Of a stretch of 64,000 bases of DNA, positions 41,230-50,078 are shown piece after piece. Made by a program: the position numbers and the translations under genes. This DNA is from Methylobacter psychrophilus (GTDB lineage Bacteria; Pseudomonadota; Gammaproteobacteria; Methylococcales; Methylomonadaceae), in the NCBI RefSeq assembly GCF_025583945.1, contig NZ_JAOEGU010000012.1, positions 39,003 to 103,002 of the forward strand. The letters run 5' to 3'. The stretch's first letter is position 1. The number at the start of each line of letters is the position of its first letter. Below the pieces are notes generated by a model, which was not told where the DNA came from, searched no databases, and saw nothing but the letters and a program-made list of their open reading frames with translations.

Positions 41230-42447
41230 TCACAAACGGTAACATAATTCACCGGCAAAGGCTTTTTGCAGGATGGATTTTTTCAACTCGTCCAAGTCGT
41301 TTATTTTTTGCTGGTAAATGGCTTCTAATTGTTTGGTTTCTACTAACAGGGCATCCAGTTTTTGGACGATGGTTTGTTGTTCGGTTATAAGTGAAATATT
41401 GAAGATTTTAAAAGCCCTAATATCTTTCATATTAATATGTTCAACCGTTGCCCCTGTTGAATGTGATAATAATTGTTCTTGTACATCCTTTGAAAGGATT
41501 AAATATGCTAAGAACTTAGATATTATTTTGTTCTTTTTAGGTCTGATTAATACTGTTCGTTGACCTAAACAAACTTTAATGTTTTCTGGGATTACACCAA
41601 TGTTTCCAGCTGGCGCCTCTCTTGCTAAAATTAAATCGTCTGTTTGGGGGATTGCACGTCTTGTCCATTCATTATAAGTTTCCTCTGAAACTCTATTTAC
41701 GCCATCTAAAATCAAGACACCCTTTCCAATATTAGGTGTCCGAATAGATGGATAACCTGTTTCTTGTATCGGTGCTGTTTTGTGTTCACAGTCAACTATA
41801 AGCTCGCAAAGACTATCTAATGTTTCAAACTCGGAACCATGTAATTTATTCTCAAAAACACTCTGCAAATAACTCTCAAACAGTTCTTTGGCATTTTTGA
41901 GATTCTGTTCGGCATTGGTTTTTGCTTTGGCTATGGCGGCAAAGGCTTCATCTAATATGGCGACTATACGTTGTTGTTCTGGGAGTGGGGGCAGTGGGAT
42001 TTCAATTTCTTTTAAAATTTTCACTGAAGCAACATTTTGTATTGCTGCTCCTTGTGAATATTTTTTCAAACTATCTTGAAAATTTTCACTTTGCATCCAC
42101 AATTTCAAAAAAATATTTGATACTTTTTTCGATGGACTAAGGATTAATAAAGCTTGATTAATTATTCCCTGCTTGATATTTTTGGGAACAACTGCAATTT
42201 TCCCCATAGTGCCTGAACAGCTCATAATCAAATCGCCAGAATTCAATTCAAATCTTTTCATTTCATTAAATTTTTTTTCATCAATAAAATATCTGATTTT
42301 ATCAAACTGATCATAAATAGCATGTTGTTGCTCATAGACAGCATACCCATCTTCTTTGAAAATATTCTTCTTTAAACTTCCGCCAAAAGGCCCTCGAATA
42401 AAGCTACAAACCTCCCCCAACCTCTTAACTTCCCACCCCGATTTCAT
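41230..42447 (-). CDS. hsdS: Type I restriction enzyme specificity subunit
   Basis: A 405-residue protein with two target-recognition domains, each followed by a conserved coiled coil. The first half ends in IPLPPLPEQQRIVAILDEAF (about residues 153-172), the second in a matching LITEQQTIVQKLDALL near 370. The first TRD begins GWEVKRLGEVCSFIRGP. The start overlaps the stop of the nucleotidyltransferase gene (ATGA). The recognition sequence cannot be read from the protein. Confidence 0.92.
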   Translation of the reverse strand: MKSGWEVKRLGEVCSFIRGPFGGSLKKNIFKEDGYAVYEQQHAIYDQFDKIRYFIDEKKFNEMKRFELNSGDLIMSCSGTMGKIAVVPKNIKQGIINQALLILSPSKKVSNIFLKLWMQSENFQDSLKKYSQGAAIQNVASVKILKEIEIPLPPLPEQQRIVAILDEAFAAIAKAKTNAEQNLKNAKELFESYLQSVFENKLHGSEFETLDSLCELIVDCEHKTAPIQETGYPSIRTPNIGKGVLILDGVNRVSEETYNEWTRRAIPQTDDLILAREAPAGNIGVIPENIKVCLGQRTVLIRPKKNKIISKFLAYLILSKDVQEQLLSHSTGATVEHINMKDIRAFKIFNISLITEQQTIVQKLDALLVETKQLEAIYQQKINDLDELKKSILQKAFAGELCYRL

Positions 42448-42770
42448 CCTATCACCTTAGTATCTTCCCGCTCATAAATCACCAGTCCCACCCGATCAAT
42501 ATGTTCAATCAATGCCCGATTTTTTATGTCGCTGTAATTTTGCAAATCGACGGTATAAGGCAAATCGGTATCGGCTAAATCCAATAACAGGTCTGCGACT
42601 AAATGCCGGTCGATGCCTGTTCCCACCAACACTAAATCAACATCACTACGCTCATGAAAGTTGCCTTTGGCGCGTGAGCCATACAGTTTTACTGCGTCAA
42701 TTTCAGGATGTTTCTTAAACACCTGTTGTAAAAGTGCCAGTTGTTCGGGCGTTAAGCCGGTTATACTCAT
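42444..42770 (-). CDS. MNT-domain nucleotidyltransferase (MntA-like antitoxin)
   Basis: A 108-residue minimal nucleotidyltransferase. The signature LYGSRAKGNFHERSDVDLVL carries the GS-x10-DxD catalytic motif. The ATG at 42770 is chosen over a longer frame because it overlaps the stop of the HEPN partner. In HepT-MntA systems the MNT enzyme neutralises the HEPN toxin by adding AMP to it. Here the pair is inserted between hsdM and hsdS. Confidence 0.85.
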   Translation of the reverse strand: MSITGLTPEQLALLQQVFKKHPEIDAVKLYGSRAKGNFHERSDVDLVLVGTGIDRHLVADLLLDLADTDLPYTVDLQNYSDIKNRALIEHIDRVGLVIYEREDTKVIG

Positions 42771-43180
42771 GGCTCGTTGATTTCCGTCAACAACTGCAAG
42801 TACCACTCTTGCAGCATCGGTAAATAATCATCGGCTATCGATTGAATGACGGCTTCAAATTTAACAAAATCGTAGGTGTGGCTCATTAAGTTTCTATCCC
42901 CGATCATTTTTAACCAGGTGTCAGGATCGTTAATGTATTTTGCCGTAAAAGCTTGCCTGATAACGGCTTTGGGCGATATTTGATCTAATACGATGCCGTC
43001 ATTTTCCATTTTATCTTTTAATACTTTCCACGCCAGTTCAAACGTATATTCAAAGCGTTGGATAATGCCTTCTTTTTCTAGCTGGCTGAGTGTTGCCATG
43101 TCATTTTCCATGGCTTCGCGCAGCAATAAAAACGCACGGTTAAAATTAGCAAAGCGTTGTTTCCAGCGAACATCTTGCAT
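42767..43180 (-). CDS. HEPN-domain protein, HI0074/HepT-like
   Basis: A 137-residue helical protein of the nucleotidyltransferase substrate-binding (HI0074) group. The likely toxin motif is RNLMSHTY near residue 93, fitting the HEPN RNase signature R-x4-6-H. FEYTFELAWKVLKDKM is also typical. Its stop overlaps the MNT start. Together they form a HEPN/MNT toxin-antitoxin type module within the restriction operon. Confidence 0.85.
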   Translation of the reverse strand: MQDVRWKQRFANFNRAFLLLREAMENDMATLSQLEKEGIIQRFEYTFELAWKVLKDKMENDGIVLDQISPKAVIRQAFTAKYINDPDTWLKMIGDRNLMSHTYDFVKFEAVIQSIADDYLPMLQEWYLQLLTEINEP

Positions 43181-43195
43181 GGTCTTTTTCTCCTG

Positions 43196-44647
43196 TTAGA
43201 GCAGCGTTTTGATAGTCGCCAGAATTTTGGTGCTTTCTTTATCCAATGCTGCTATGGCTGCCAGAATATCTGCTGGTTGACGCAGTGCGGCTTCTGCTTT
43301 TTTATTGGGATTTTTGGCACTTAAATCAAAAGTGGTTTGGTCTATGTCTTTTACGGCAATGCTCCAAGAATTTTCACTCTCGGCTTTGGTCTTTTGCAAT
43401 TCTACAAACTCTGCCAAATCCTTTTCATTCAGGGCATTGGTTTTGCCCAAGTTCCTGTCCAGATTGAGTTGATAGAACCAGACGTTTTGGGTAGCACTAC
43501 CTTTTTCAAAGAACAACACCACGGTTTTTACACCCGCACCGGTAAAAGTTCCGCCGGGTAAATCCAACACGGTATGCAGGTTACAGTTTTCCAGTAACAA
43601 TTTGCGTAGGCTGACAGACGCATTATCGGTATTGCTTAGAAAGGTGTTTTTAATGACCACACCACCTTTGCCACCAGCCTTTAGGATTTTAATAAAATGC
43701 TGCAAAAATAAAGAAGCGGTTTCCCCCGTTTTTATCGGGAAATTTTGCTGCACTTCTGCGCGTTCTTTGCCACCAAAGGGCGGATTAGCCAATACAATAT
43801 CGTAACGGTCTTTTTCTTGAATATCGGCAATATTTTCAGCAAGGGTATTGGTATGCACAATGTTGGGTGCTTCCACGCCATGCAAAATCATGTTCATAGT
43901 GCCAATAATGTACGCCAGTGATTTCTTTTCTTTACCGTAAAAGGTTTTCTTTTGCAGGGTTACCACATCCGTGGTCGTTAATTTTTTGCTGTGCTTTAAA
44001 TATTCAAATGCTTCACATAAAAATCCGGCAGAACCTACGGCCCCATCATAAATGGTGTTGCCAATCTCGGGCGCAACGACTTTAACAATGGTTTTAATCA
44101 AGGGTCGTGGCGTGTAATATTCACCACCGTTACGCCCTGCATTACCCATGTTTTTAATCTTGTCTTCGTACAGATGACTCATTTCATGCTTTTCTGCATG
44201 TGTCCGAAAACGTAGTTCATCAATACGATTAATCACTTCCCGCAGGTTATAACCACTTTGGATGCGATTCTTTAACTCGGAGAATATCTCACCAATCTTG
44301 TATTCAATGGTATCGGCACTATCCGCAGACGCTTTAAATTTTTTAAGATAAGGAAATAACTCAATGTTAACGAAATCAAGAAGGTCATCACCCGTCAAGG
44401 CATTGTGGTCAATGGCACCATTTTCTAATTTGGGTGCTGCCCAGACAGTCCATTGATATTCAGATGCAATAATAGGTATGTACGTTTTGCCGGAAAGCTC
44501 TGCTTCAGTCGCTTTGTCCCTTTCCAAATCATCCAAATACTTTAAAAACAACACCCAAGACGTTTGTTCAACATAATCCAGTTCACTGCCACAACCGGCA
44601 TCTTTGTGCAGGATGTCATCTATATTTTTAAAAGTCTGTTGAAACAA
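43196..44647 (-). CDS. hsdM: Type I restriction enzyme methyltransferase subunit
   Basis: A 483-residue N6-adenine methyltransferase. It has an N-terminal helical domain (FKNIDDILHKDAGCGSELDY), the SAM-binding motif in YDGAVGSAGFLCEAF (a variant of the usual DPacGtgGfL), and the catalytic LANPPFGG near residue 288. It opens the minus-strand operon and pairs with HsdS. Note YDGAVGSAG in place of the common YDPACGTGG: the altered motif could reduce or alter activity. Confidence 0.93.
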   Translation of the reverse strand: MFQQTFKNIDDILHKDAGCGSELDYVEQTSWVLFLKYLDDLERDKATEAELSGKTYIPIIASEYQWTVWAAPKLENGAIDHNALTGDDLLDFVNIELFPYLKKFKASADSADTIEYKIGEIFSELKNRIQSGYNLREVINRIDELRFRTHAEKHEMSHLYEDKIKNMGNAGRNGGEYYTPRPLIKTIVKVVAPEIGNTIYDGAVGSAGFLCEAFEYLKHSKKLTTTDVVTLQKKTFYGKEKKSLAYIIGTMNMILHGVEAPNIVHTNTLAENIADIQEKDRYDIVLANPPFGGKERAEVQQNFPIKTGETASLFLQHFIKILKAGGKGGVVIKNTFLSNTDNASVSLRKLLLENCNLHTVLDLPGGTFTGAGVKTVVLFFEKGSATQNVWFYQLNLDRNLGKTNALNEKDLAEFVELQKTKAESENSWSIAVKDIDQTTFDLSAKNPNKKAEAALRQPADILAAIAALDKESTKILATIKTLL

Positions 44648-44775
44648 AGTGGTTTTTCCTATTGATGATTTTGATTATTGTTAAGACAAAGACCGGCAAA
44701 AAATGAAATGACATGTCATCTTTTTCATATTTTTTAATGGCACGGCTCTTTTGATATAGTTTAATCTTTAATCCA

Positions 44776-45435
44776 TCATACCAAATAATGCTTCCATAGG
44801 TCGGTTTGATAGCCACGCCCACACGAAATGCGTGTCTTGGTTTGCTGTTTCCAGACATTGTAGATCGGGATGGTGAAGTCAGTGATGTGATTTGCGGCGG
44901 TTTTATGGTTTTGGTTTTCCAGTACCGTTTCCACAAAAGTATTACAAATATCGCCTACTACAGTTCTATTCAATCCCACCGCTTCCCCAATTTGTTCCTG
45001 CGTGTGGCAAGCCAGCCAAAGATCGAATATCTGTGCATCCCGCTTTACTTTCGCGTCTTTGACGATACGGGATAACCAGTCAGATACCTTTTTTATTTTG
45101 TTGCCAAGTGAGTCATAAACAGCATTTTGCCAAACTTTTATGCGCTCAGAATCGGTTTTTAAGCCGGTTAAAAGCGGCGTTAAATGACTTTCTGTTTTGG
45201 GTAAAAAGTGCAAAAATTTTGCACTTTTTATCTCTTTTAATGCTGGATTATTATTTTGCTGAAAAGCTATTTTTTGTGCTAAATCGGCGGAGTCCATTAA
45301 TTGATAACTGCGCCTTTTCCTAAAATACCAACGGTCCCTTATGTAAGCATCAAAAGTCGTCCATTTCGATTTTTTGCAACCATCATCACCGCGTATCTTT
45401 ACTTCCTTATATAAGCCAGTATTGCGTATCTCCAT
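44776..45435 (-). pseudogene. Truncated ParB-like/methyltransferase-associated protein
   Basis: About 219 residues. The N-terminal region (FDAYIRDRWYFRKRRSYQLM) and a ParB-like helix-turn-helix (QEQIGEAVGLNRTVVGDICN) are followed by PIYNVWKQQTKTR. In relatives that last segment leads into a DNA methyltransferase domain. Here the frame ends 20 residues later and no catalytic motif follows before hsdM. It is probably the 5' part of a ParB-methyltransferase gene cut away when the hsd operon was acquired. Confidence 0.5.
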
Positions 45436-45751
45436 CAATAACAAACCGTTTTAACGTCCTGATTATCTCGTTTGCGTCAGTTTGGTTATCATCTTTTAAC
45501 TCATCGCGTATGACTTCACGGACTTCTGGCTCAAAGGCTAAGAGTAAAACTTCGGTGTTAATATCCAAATGGAAACTCAAGTTTCCATTTGACTTGGCAA
45601 TACTCATATACTTTCTGCATTGCTGTACGGTCATAGGAATATTGGCTTCAACCCATTTAATAAACTGGCCATGGGGTTTCTTTGCTTTAATCTGGTTTAA
45701 TTCATTACCAAAAGCAATAAGGCTACTACCCGCTTGGTTTAAGTACATCAA
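45407..45751 (-). CDS. DUF3102-like fragment
   Basis: A 114-residue protein with GNELNQIKAKKPHGQFIKWVEA, the DUF3102 pattern found in phage and plasmid proteins next to ParB-like genes. It lacks the usual N-terminal part. It overlaps the following truncated ORF by about 29 bases in another frame. It may be a surviving small gene or the 5' portion of one broken gene. Confidence 0.45.
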   Translation of the reverse strand: MMYLNQAGSSLIAFGNELNQIKAKKPHGQFIKWVEANIPMTVQQCRKYMSIAKSNGNLSFHLDINTEVLLLAFEPEVREVIRDELKDDNQTDANEIIRTLKRFVIDGDTQYWLI

Positions 45752-46031
45752 AGCCCTGATTTTGTGTTCTTACCGGGTTACCATCTCATTTTCTTCCTTG
45801 CTTACCTGGTCCCATATCTACTTCTTAACGTCATCGGGTACTTGGATCAGTGGGCGTAGTTGACCTATAACACGCACGAATTCTTACACTCGCTATCTGA
45901 ACGTTTGTGCAACAAAGCATAACCTTAAGCTCCAGTACCATTATTTTGAATTCCAACTATAATTTGTAGGAAATAATTTTTTGCTTCCTTAAAAAAGCGC
46001 ATAGATCAATGTAAAAGGAAAATTAAGTCGA

Positions 46032-46403
46032 ATGAGCTACGATGTTATCGTTTTGGCATGTGAACAGCTGAGTTATAGAGATAAATTGCGCCTTGCACAA
46101 TTGTTAATACAGGCAGCTAGAAAAGAGGAAGAAAATACAAACCCTAAAAATCGTACTGAGCCAGAATCAGTTAAGAAAATTAAAAGCACGCCAGATTCTC
46201 TGAAAGAAAAAATCACTATCGAATATGTCATAGAAAGGCTGCTAAAGCTAAGGCCCGTAAAGAAAACATCACTGTCTAATTCAATTAAAGCGATGTACCA
46301 ATTCCAAGGTGGAATTTCTGATTCTGACATAGAGAAAATCATGTCTGAGTTGCAAAGGCTTAAGTACATAAATATTGAAGAAAATATTGTTCGCTACCTG
46401 TAG
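46032..46403 (+). CDS. Hypothetical protein, possible C-terminal winged helix
   Basis: A 123-residue protein that I do not recognise. It has an N-terminal helix-rich segment (LSYRDKLRLAQLLIQAARKE), a lysine-rich linker, and a C-terminal stretch (LSNSIKAMYQFQGGISDSDI then ELQRLKYINIEENIVRYL) that reads like a small winged helix. It begins the plus-strand block of the island, divergent from the restriction operon. A regulator or small DNA-binding protein is conceivable. Confidence 0.5.
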   Translation: MSYDVIVLACEQLSYRDKLRLAQLLIQAARKEEENTNPKNRTEPESVKKIKSTPDSLKEKITIEYVIERLLKLRPVKKTSLSNSIKAMYQFQGGISDSDIEKIMSELQRLKYINIEENIVRYL

Positions 46404-46514
46404 CGCTATATTTTTTGGCAACGTTTTTTCAGAAGAAACTTTATTTGGCCGTAAATATTATGCTGCGTTACATGCCTTTATAAAGATTAACCCCCGTTAA
46501 TAACGAGAAAAACC

Positions 46515-47705
46515 ATGACCGAAAATTCATTTTATTACCTTCCCCATCCTATTGCCGAACTATTCCCATTAATGTCTGGTGCTGAATTTTTGGAATTGAA
46601 GGAAGATATTAAAGCGCACGGACTGTTGATTCCAATCATCTTGTACGAAGGCCTAATATTAGATGGTCGTAACCGTTTTAAAGCCTGTCAAGAAACAGAT
46701 ATTCCTATACGCACAGTTGAATATACCGGTTTAAATCCTGTATCCGATGTTATCAGCATGAATCTCAAGCGGCGGCATTTGAATAGCGACCAAAGAGCAT
46801 GTATCGCCGTAGATGCTTTGCCTTTTTTTGAAGCGGAAGCAAAGAAACGGCAAGTGGAAGCGGGAAAATTGTATGGTGAAAACCATCCACAAGAGGTTAG
46901 CCAAAAAATTGGCAAAGCTCTTGTTACCGATGGTACTAAACAAAAAAACAAAGTTAATCATGCTAACTGTGCCAGCCAGCAAGCCGCAGAACAATTTAGC
47001 ACTAATCGACAATATGTAGATGATGCCAAGAAGCTAAAAGCAGAAAATCGTGAATTGTTTGAACAAATAAAGTCCGGTAGCGTAAAACTTATCCAGGCAA
47101 AGCGAGAAATAAAAGAGACAAATAGGGAGTCGGCCCGTCAGGAAAACAGGAAAAAAATAATCGCCAATATGGAAGATAAACCTATCATGGAATTGGATAT
47201 TAGGTTTCCCACTATCGTGATTGACCCGCCATGGGATTGGGGTGATGAAGGTGATAAAGACCAGCTTGGACGTGCCAAACCAGATTATCACACGCTATCT
47301 TTTGAAGAATTAATGGCATTACCGGTAAACAATTTAGCCATGCCGGATGCACATATTTATCTTTGGATTACTAATCGTTCCTTACCTAAAGGGTTTGATT
47401 TGCTGAAGCAATGGGGATTTCGTTATATAACCTGCATTACCTGGGTAAAGCCGAGTTTTGGTATGGGTAATTATTTTCGAGGGCAGACAGAGCAGGTGTT
47501 ATTTGGTGTTAAAGGTTCGCTTGGTTTAAAAAGAAAGGATGCGTCAACGTATTTTAATGCGCCGCGTGGTGAAAACGGACACAGTTCAAAACCAGTCGAG
47601 TTTTATAATTTTGTAGAATCATGTTCGCACGGACCCTATCTTGAAATGTTTTCACGGCAGAATCGGGTGGACTGGACTTCGTGGGGTGAAAATGGATACC
47701 AATAA
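46515..47705 (+). CDS. ParB-like / MT-A70 DNA adenine methyltransferase
   Basis: A 396-residue fusion. Residues about 1-100 resemble a ParB nuclease-fold domain (LKEDIKAHGLLIPIILYEG, DGRNRFKAC). The C-terminal half is an MT-A70 methyltransferase with the catalytic IDPPWDWG near residue 236 and the late HSSKPVEFYN segment. It would make N6-methyladenine, probably shielding island or phage DNA. It is one of three ParB-linked methyltransferase-type genes in this island. Confidence 0.85.
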   Translation: MTENSFYYLPHPIAELFPLMSGAEFLELKEDIKAHGLLIPIILYEGLILDGRNRFKACQETDIPIRTVEYTGLNPVSDVISMNLKRRHLNSDQRACIAVDALPFFEAEAKKRQVEAGKLYGENHPQEVSQKIGKALVTDGTKQKNKVNHANCASQQAAEQFSTNRQYVDDAKKLKAENRELFEQIKSGSVKLIQAKREIKETNRESARQENRKKIIANMEDKPIMELDIRFPTIVIDPPWDWGDEGDKDQLGRAKPDYHTLSFEELMALPVNNLAMPDAHIYLWITNRSLPKGFDLLKQWGFRYITCITWVKPSFGMGNYFRGQTEQVLFGVKGSLGLKRKDASTYFNAPRGENGHSSKPVEFYNFVESCSHGPYLEMFSRQNRVDWTSWGENGYQ

Positions 47706-48020
47706 TGATGATAAGCAAAATGGTTCTTTTGATTTTAATACTCAATTAGAAATGAGCCAGGGTGTAGTTGAATGTTCAGCTATTGAATCTATTTTATTAT
47801 CACAGATAAGCGGGGCGCTTAATGTTCATGCAATCCATGAAGTTAATGATCGAAATGGTGTTGATTATTGAGTTGAGCATGCCAGTGGTAAGTATATCGG
47901 TGTTGATTGTAAGGTTCGTTCGCAGGAATACAGTCTAAAAGGGTGCGCTCAACAACCTGACCGAGTATAAAGATTTATGCGTGGAGCAATCCTTACGCGC
48001 ATCCTACATAATGCAATAAT
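47692..48020 (+). pseudogene. Small broken ORF after the MT-A70 gene
   Basis: ATG at 47692 overlaps the methyltransferase end and is open for 59 residues to TGA at 47869-47871. The frame then reads on sensibly (VEHASGKYIGVDCKVRSQEY then SLKG), and after one frameshift near 47943 continues as ALNNLTEYKDLCVEQSLRAS before a TAA at about 48020. One stop and one shift suggest a decayed gene of about 109 codons. Its family is unknown to me. Confidence 0.5.
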
Positions 48021-48056
48021 ATAGGCAAATTATTACATTATGTAGGTTCGTAAAGG
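47991..48056. repeat. Palindrome with 18-bp arms
   Basis: CCTACATAATGCAATAAT (48003-48020) pairs with 48029-48046 (one mismatch) around an 8-nt loop. Weaker outer pairing (CCTTACG against CGTAAAGG) extends it. It may be a small mobile repeat that truncated the preceding ORF, or a terminator. Confidence 0.5.
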
Positions 48057-48633
48057 TTTACACCTTAGCTAATATTATCTACAAAGAGTCCATTCAAAAT
48101 AACTCAAGCTGAATTATAAATCGCCAATATATGTGATGTACTTCTGTCAATGAACGGCCAGGCTTGAATGACAACTGTACAGCAGGATGAAGTTCCGCTC
48201 ACGACCCAAACCAGCCATAGAGATTTAGTTTTTCACTCCCCTAAACCTGCCATTCGCGAAGATCAGTAAGCGACCTACGAGAGTCAATCTTTCCAGATTT
48301 TTCAAATAGCAACATAACACCAGAAAGCCGACAGCCGATTCTAGAAAACCCTCTAATACATGTCATATAGAGTCCTTCGCAATTACGCTACATAAAACTG
48401 CTTGCCAATTAGCTCATACGTTTGCGGTGTCGTTTAATCAAATAGTCTTCTATTAAATAGTTTTCTCTCACCACTAATTTTTATTAAGAAGCATCAGAGA
48501 AGGTAAAATTAATGCCAACTCAAACTTTTCGGGATAAATTGATAAATAAGTTCCCTGTAAGGAAAAAATAGTGATATACTTCTTTTCGTCGGGACATATT
48601 TAATCCTGCGTTCATTTATAGGTGAGGTGAGTT
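48057..48633. other. Long non-coding gap in the island
   Basis: About 580 bp with scattered stops in all frames and no recognisable gene. The segment around 48150-48270 reads like degenerate intergenic repeat sequence. The promoter of the three-gene run starting at 48634 should be in its last 150 bp. Confidence 0.4.
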
Positions 48634-49662
48634 ATGGCAGATTTGGCAAAAATAACAAAAGATGATGCAAAAGAAGCTGCAATAAAGTTTTTGGGTATTT
48701 TAGCTATGTGGACAGATTGTCTTTTTGATGGGAAGGCAGGTGCTCGACTATTAAATATTGACCAACTGAGTTATGAGGGTGGAGATATTCATTACGATGG
48801 ATCTACAGAAGCTCTTGAGTCGTATATATTGAGTAGCAATTTAGCTGAAGCTGTTTTTGTAACAAAAATCGAACAGATTTTCGAATTTGCAAAATGGGGG
48901 ACTGGGTCAATAAAAAATGAACTTGGTGATCACTTAATAGATGGAAATCACTTAATAGATTTGTTAACAGAATTTGGATCGTTCCGTAATGTTTTTGAGC
49001 GTAAACCTGGTCGTAGATTAGGACAAATGACTCTCCCATCTCTATCTTTTAAAAATGATGGAGTGAATAATCTTGAAGCATTTAATATTAAAGGGAATTT
49101 TATTTTAGATATTTTGCTGACCGTTACCGATGCAGCCTATGCAAGGTGGAAACTTACGGATTATCATCAATTGACGCTCGAAGAAATAGCATTACTTGCA
49201 GGAGTAGGTATAAAAACTGTTAGAAATGCAGTGAGCTCTAAAGGACATGATCGATTAGTAATAGCTGCAGGCGAAAAAGACATTGATCCTGAGGAGGCTT
49301 ATAGGTGGTTGCTCACAAAGAAAGGTTTTACAGGTCCATTTTCATACGATGCGGAACCTAGTTATGAATCTTATGAAACATTAGGGCAATTTAGACACCA
49401 TTGTTTTATTTTACGAAAACTATCAAATCTTGAAATTGCTGATTTGTCTAAAAGTATGAATTGGGATGAGCCGTTAACCGAGGCTTATATAAGACTTGAA
49501 AACTTAGACCCTACTGAGTCGTTACATTTGTTGACGCCAACTATCTTAATGGCGCTGGGAAATTTTTATCAATCAAAATACCTAACGACATTTGTGGTTG
49601 AAGGAAGCAAAATATTAGCATCAGTAGTCGCTGAACTTCGCGCTAAAACATTATTTAACTGA
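48634..49662 (+). CDS. Unknown protein with central helix-turn-helix
   Basis: A 342-residue protein that I cannot assign. The N-terminal half is mixed helical (FLGILAMWTDCLFDGKAGAR). At about residues 180-225 lies a helix-turn-helix of the excisionase/MerR kind (TLEEIALLAGVGIKTVRNAV) followed by DIDPEEAYRWLLTKKGF, as in DNA-binding adaptors. The C terminus is leucine-rich and helical. It precedes a DUF4258-like gene by 24 bp and a DUF262 gene, suggesting a co-transcribed trio. Confidence 0.6.
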   Translation: MADLAKITKDDAKEAAIKFLGILAMWTDCLFDGKAGARLLNIDQLSYEGGDIHYDGSTEALESYILSSNLAEAVFVTKIEQIFEFAKWGTGSIKNELGDHLIDGNHLIDLLTEFGSFRNVFERKPGRRLGQMTLPSLSFKNDGVNNLEAFNIKGNFILDILLTVTDAAYARWKLTDYHQLTLEEIALLAGVGIKTVRNAVSSKGHDRLVIAAGEKDIDPEEAYRWLLTKKGFTGPFSYDAEPSYESYETLGQFRHHCFILRKLSNLEIADLSKSMNWDEPLTEAYIRLENLDPTESLHLLTPTILMALGNFYQSKYLTTFVVEGSKILASVVAELRAKTLFN

Positions 49663-49686
49663 CCTAAATAAATTAAGGGAACTGTC

Positions 49687-49974
49687 ATGATTTTAACAAA
49701 ACACACAGAAGTCCGAATACAACAACGCTGTATACCAGAGCTTGTTTTGGATTTACTCCTTCAATATGGAGAAGTTGAGCATCAGTATGGAGGGACGGAT
49801 TTGGTTTATTTTAAATCTAAAAGCTTTACCAAGGCACGCAAACACTTAGAAAATATGCTGAAGGAATTCGATAAAATGAAAGACACCTATTTGGTTAGGA
49901 GCAAACAAGATGAAAACAATATCATTATTACGTCAGGTTATCTACAGGGCAGTCCGAGGACAAAAACCAAGTGA
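49687..49974 (+). CDS. DUF4258-like small protein
   Basis: A 95-residue protein starting ILTKHTEVRIQQRCIPELVL, the S/T-KHA-x-R-x2-QR pattern of DUF4258, a RelE-superfamily-like group sometimes found as toxin components. The rest has YLVRSKQDENNIIITSGY. No obvious antitoxin follows. Its role may be linked to the HTH protein upstream or the DUF262 protein downstream. Confidence 0.55.
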   Translation: MILTKHTEVRIQQRCIPELVLDLLLQYGEVEHQYGGTDLVYFKSKSFTKARKHLENMLKEFDKMKDTYLVRSKQDENNIIITSGYLQGSPRTKTK

Positions 49975-50078
49975 ATGTTAAAAATCTTGTTATCAGAATA
50001 ACCTTAATTTAATCGAGTAGCATATATTTATTCTGCTATCCCAAAATCTAATTTTGTAGTAACAATAAGGAAGATATA

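Noticed and set aside
44628..44936. 102-residue minus-strand ORF before hsdM
   Set aside because: It overlaps the ParB-like remnant out of frame, has no domain and a composition like random translation.
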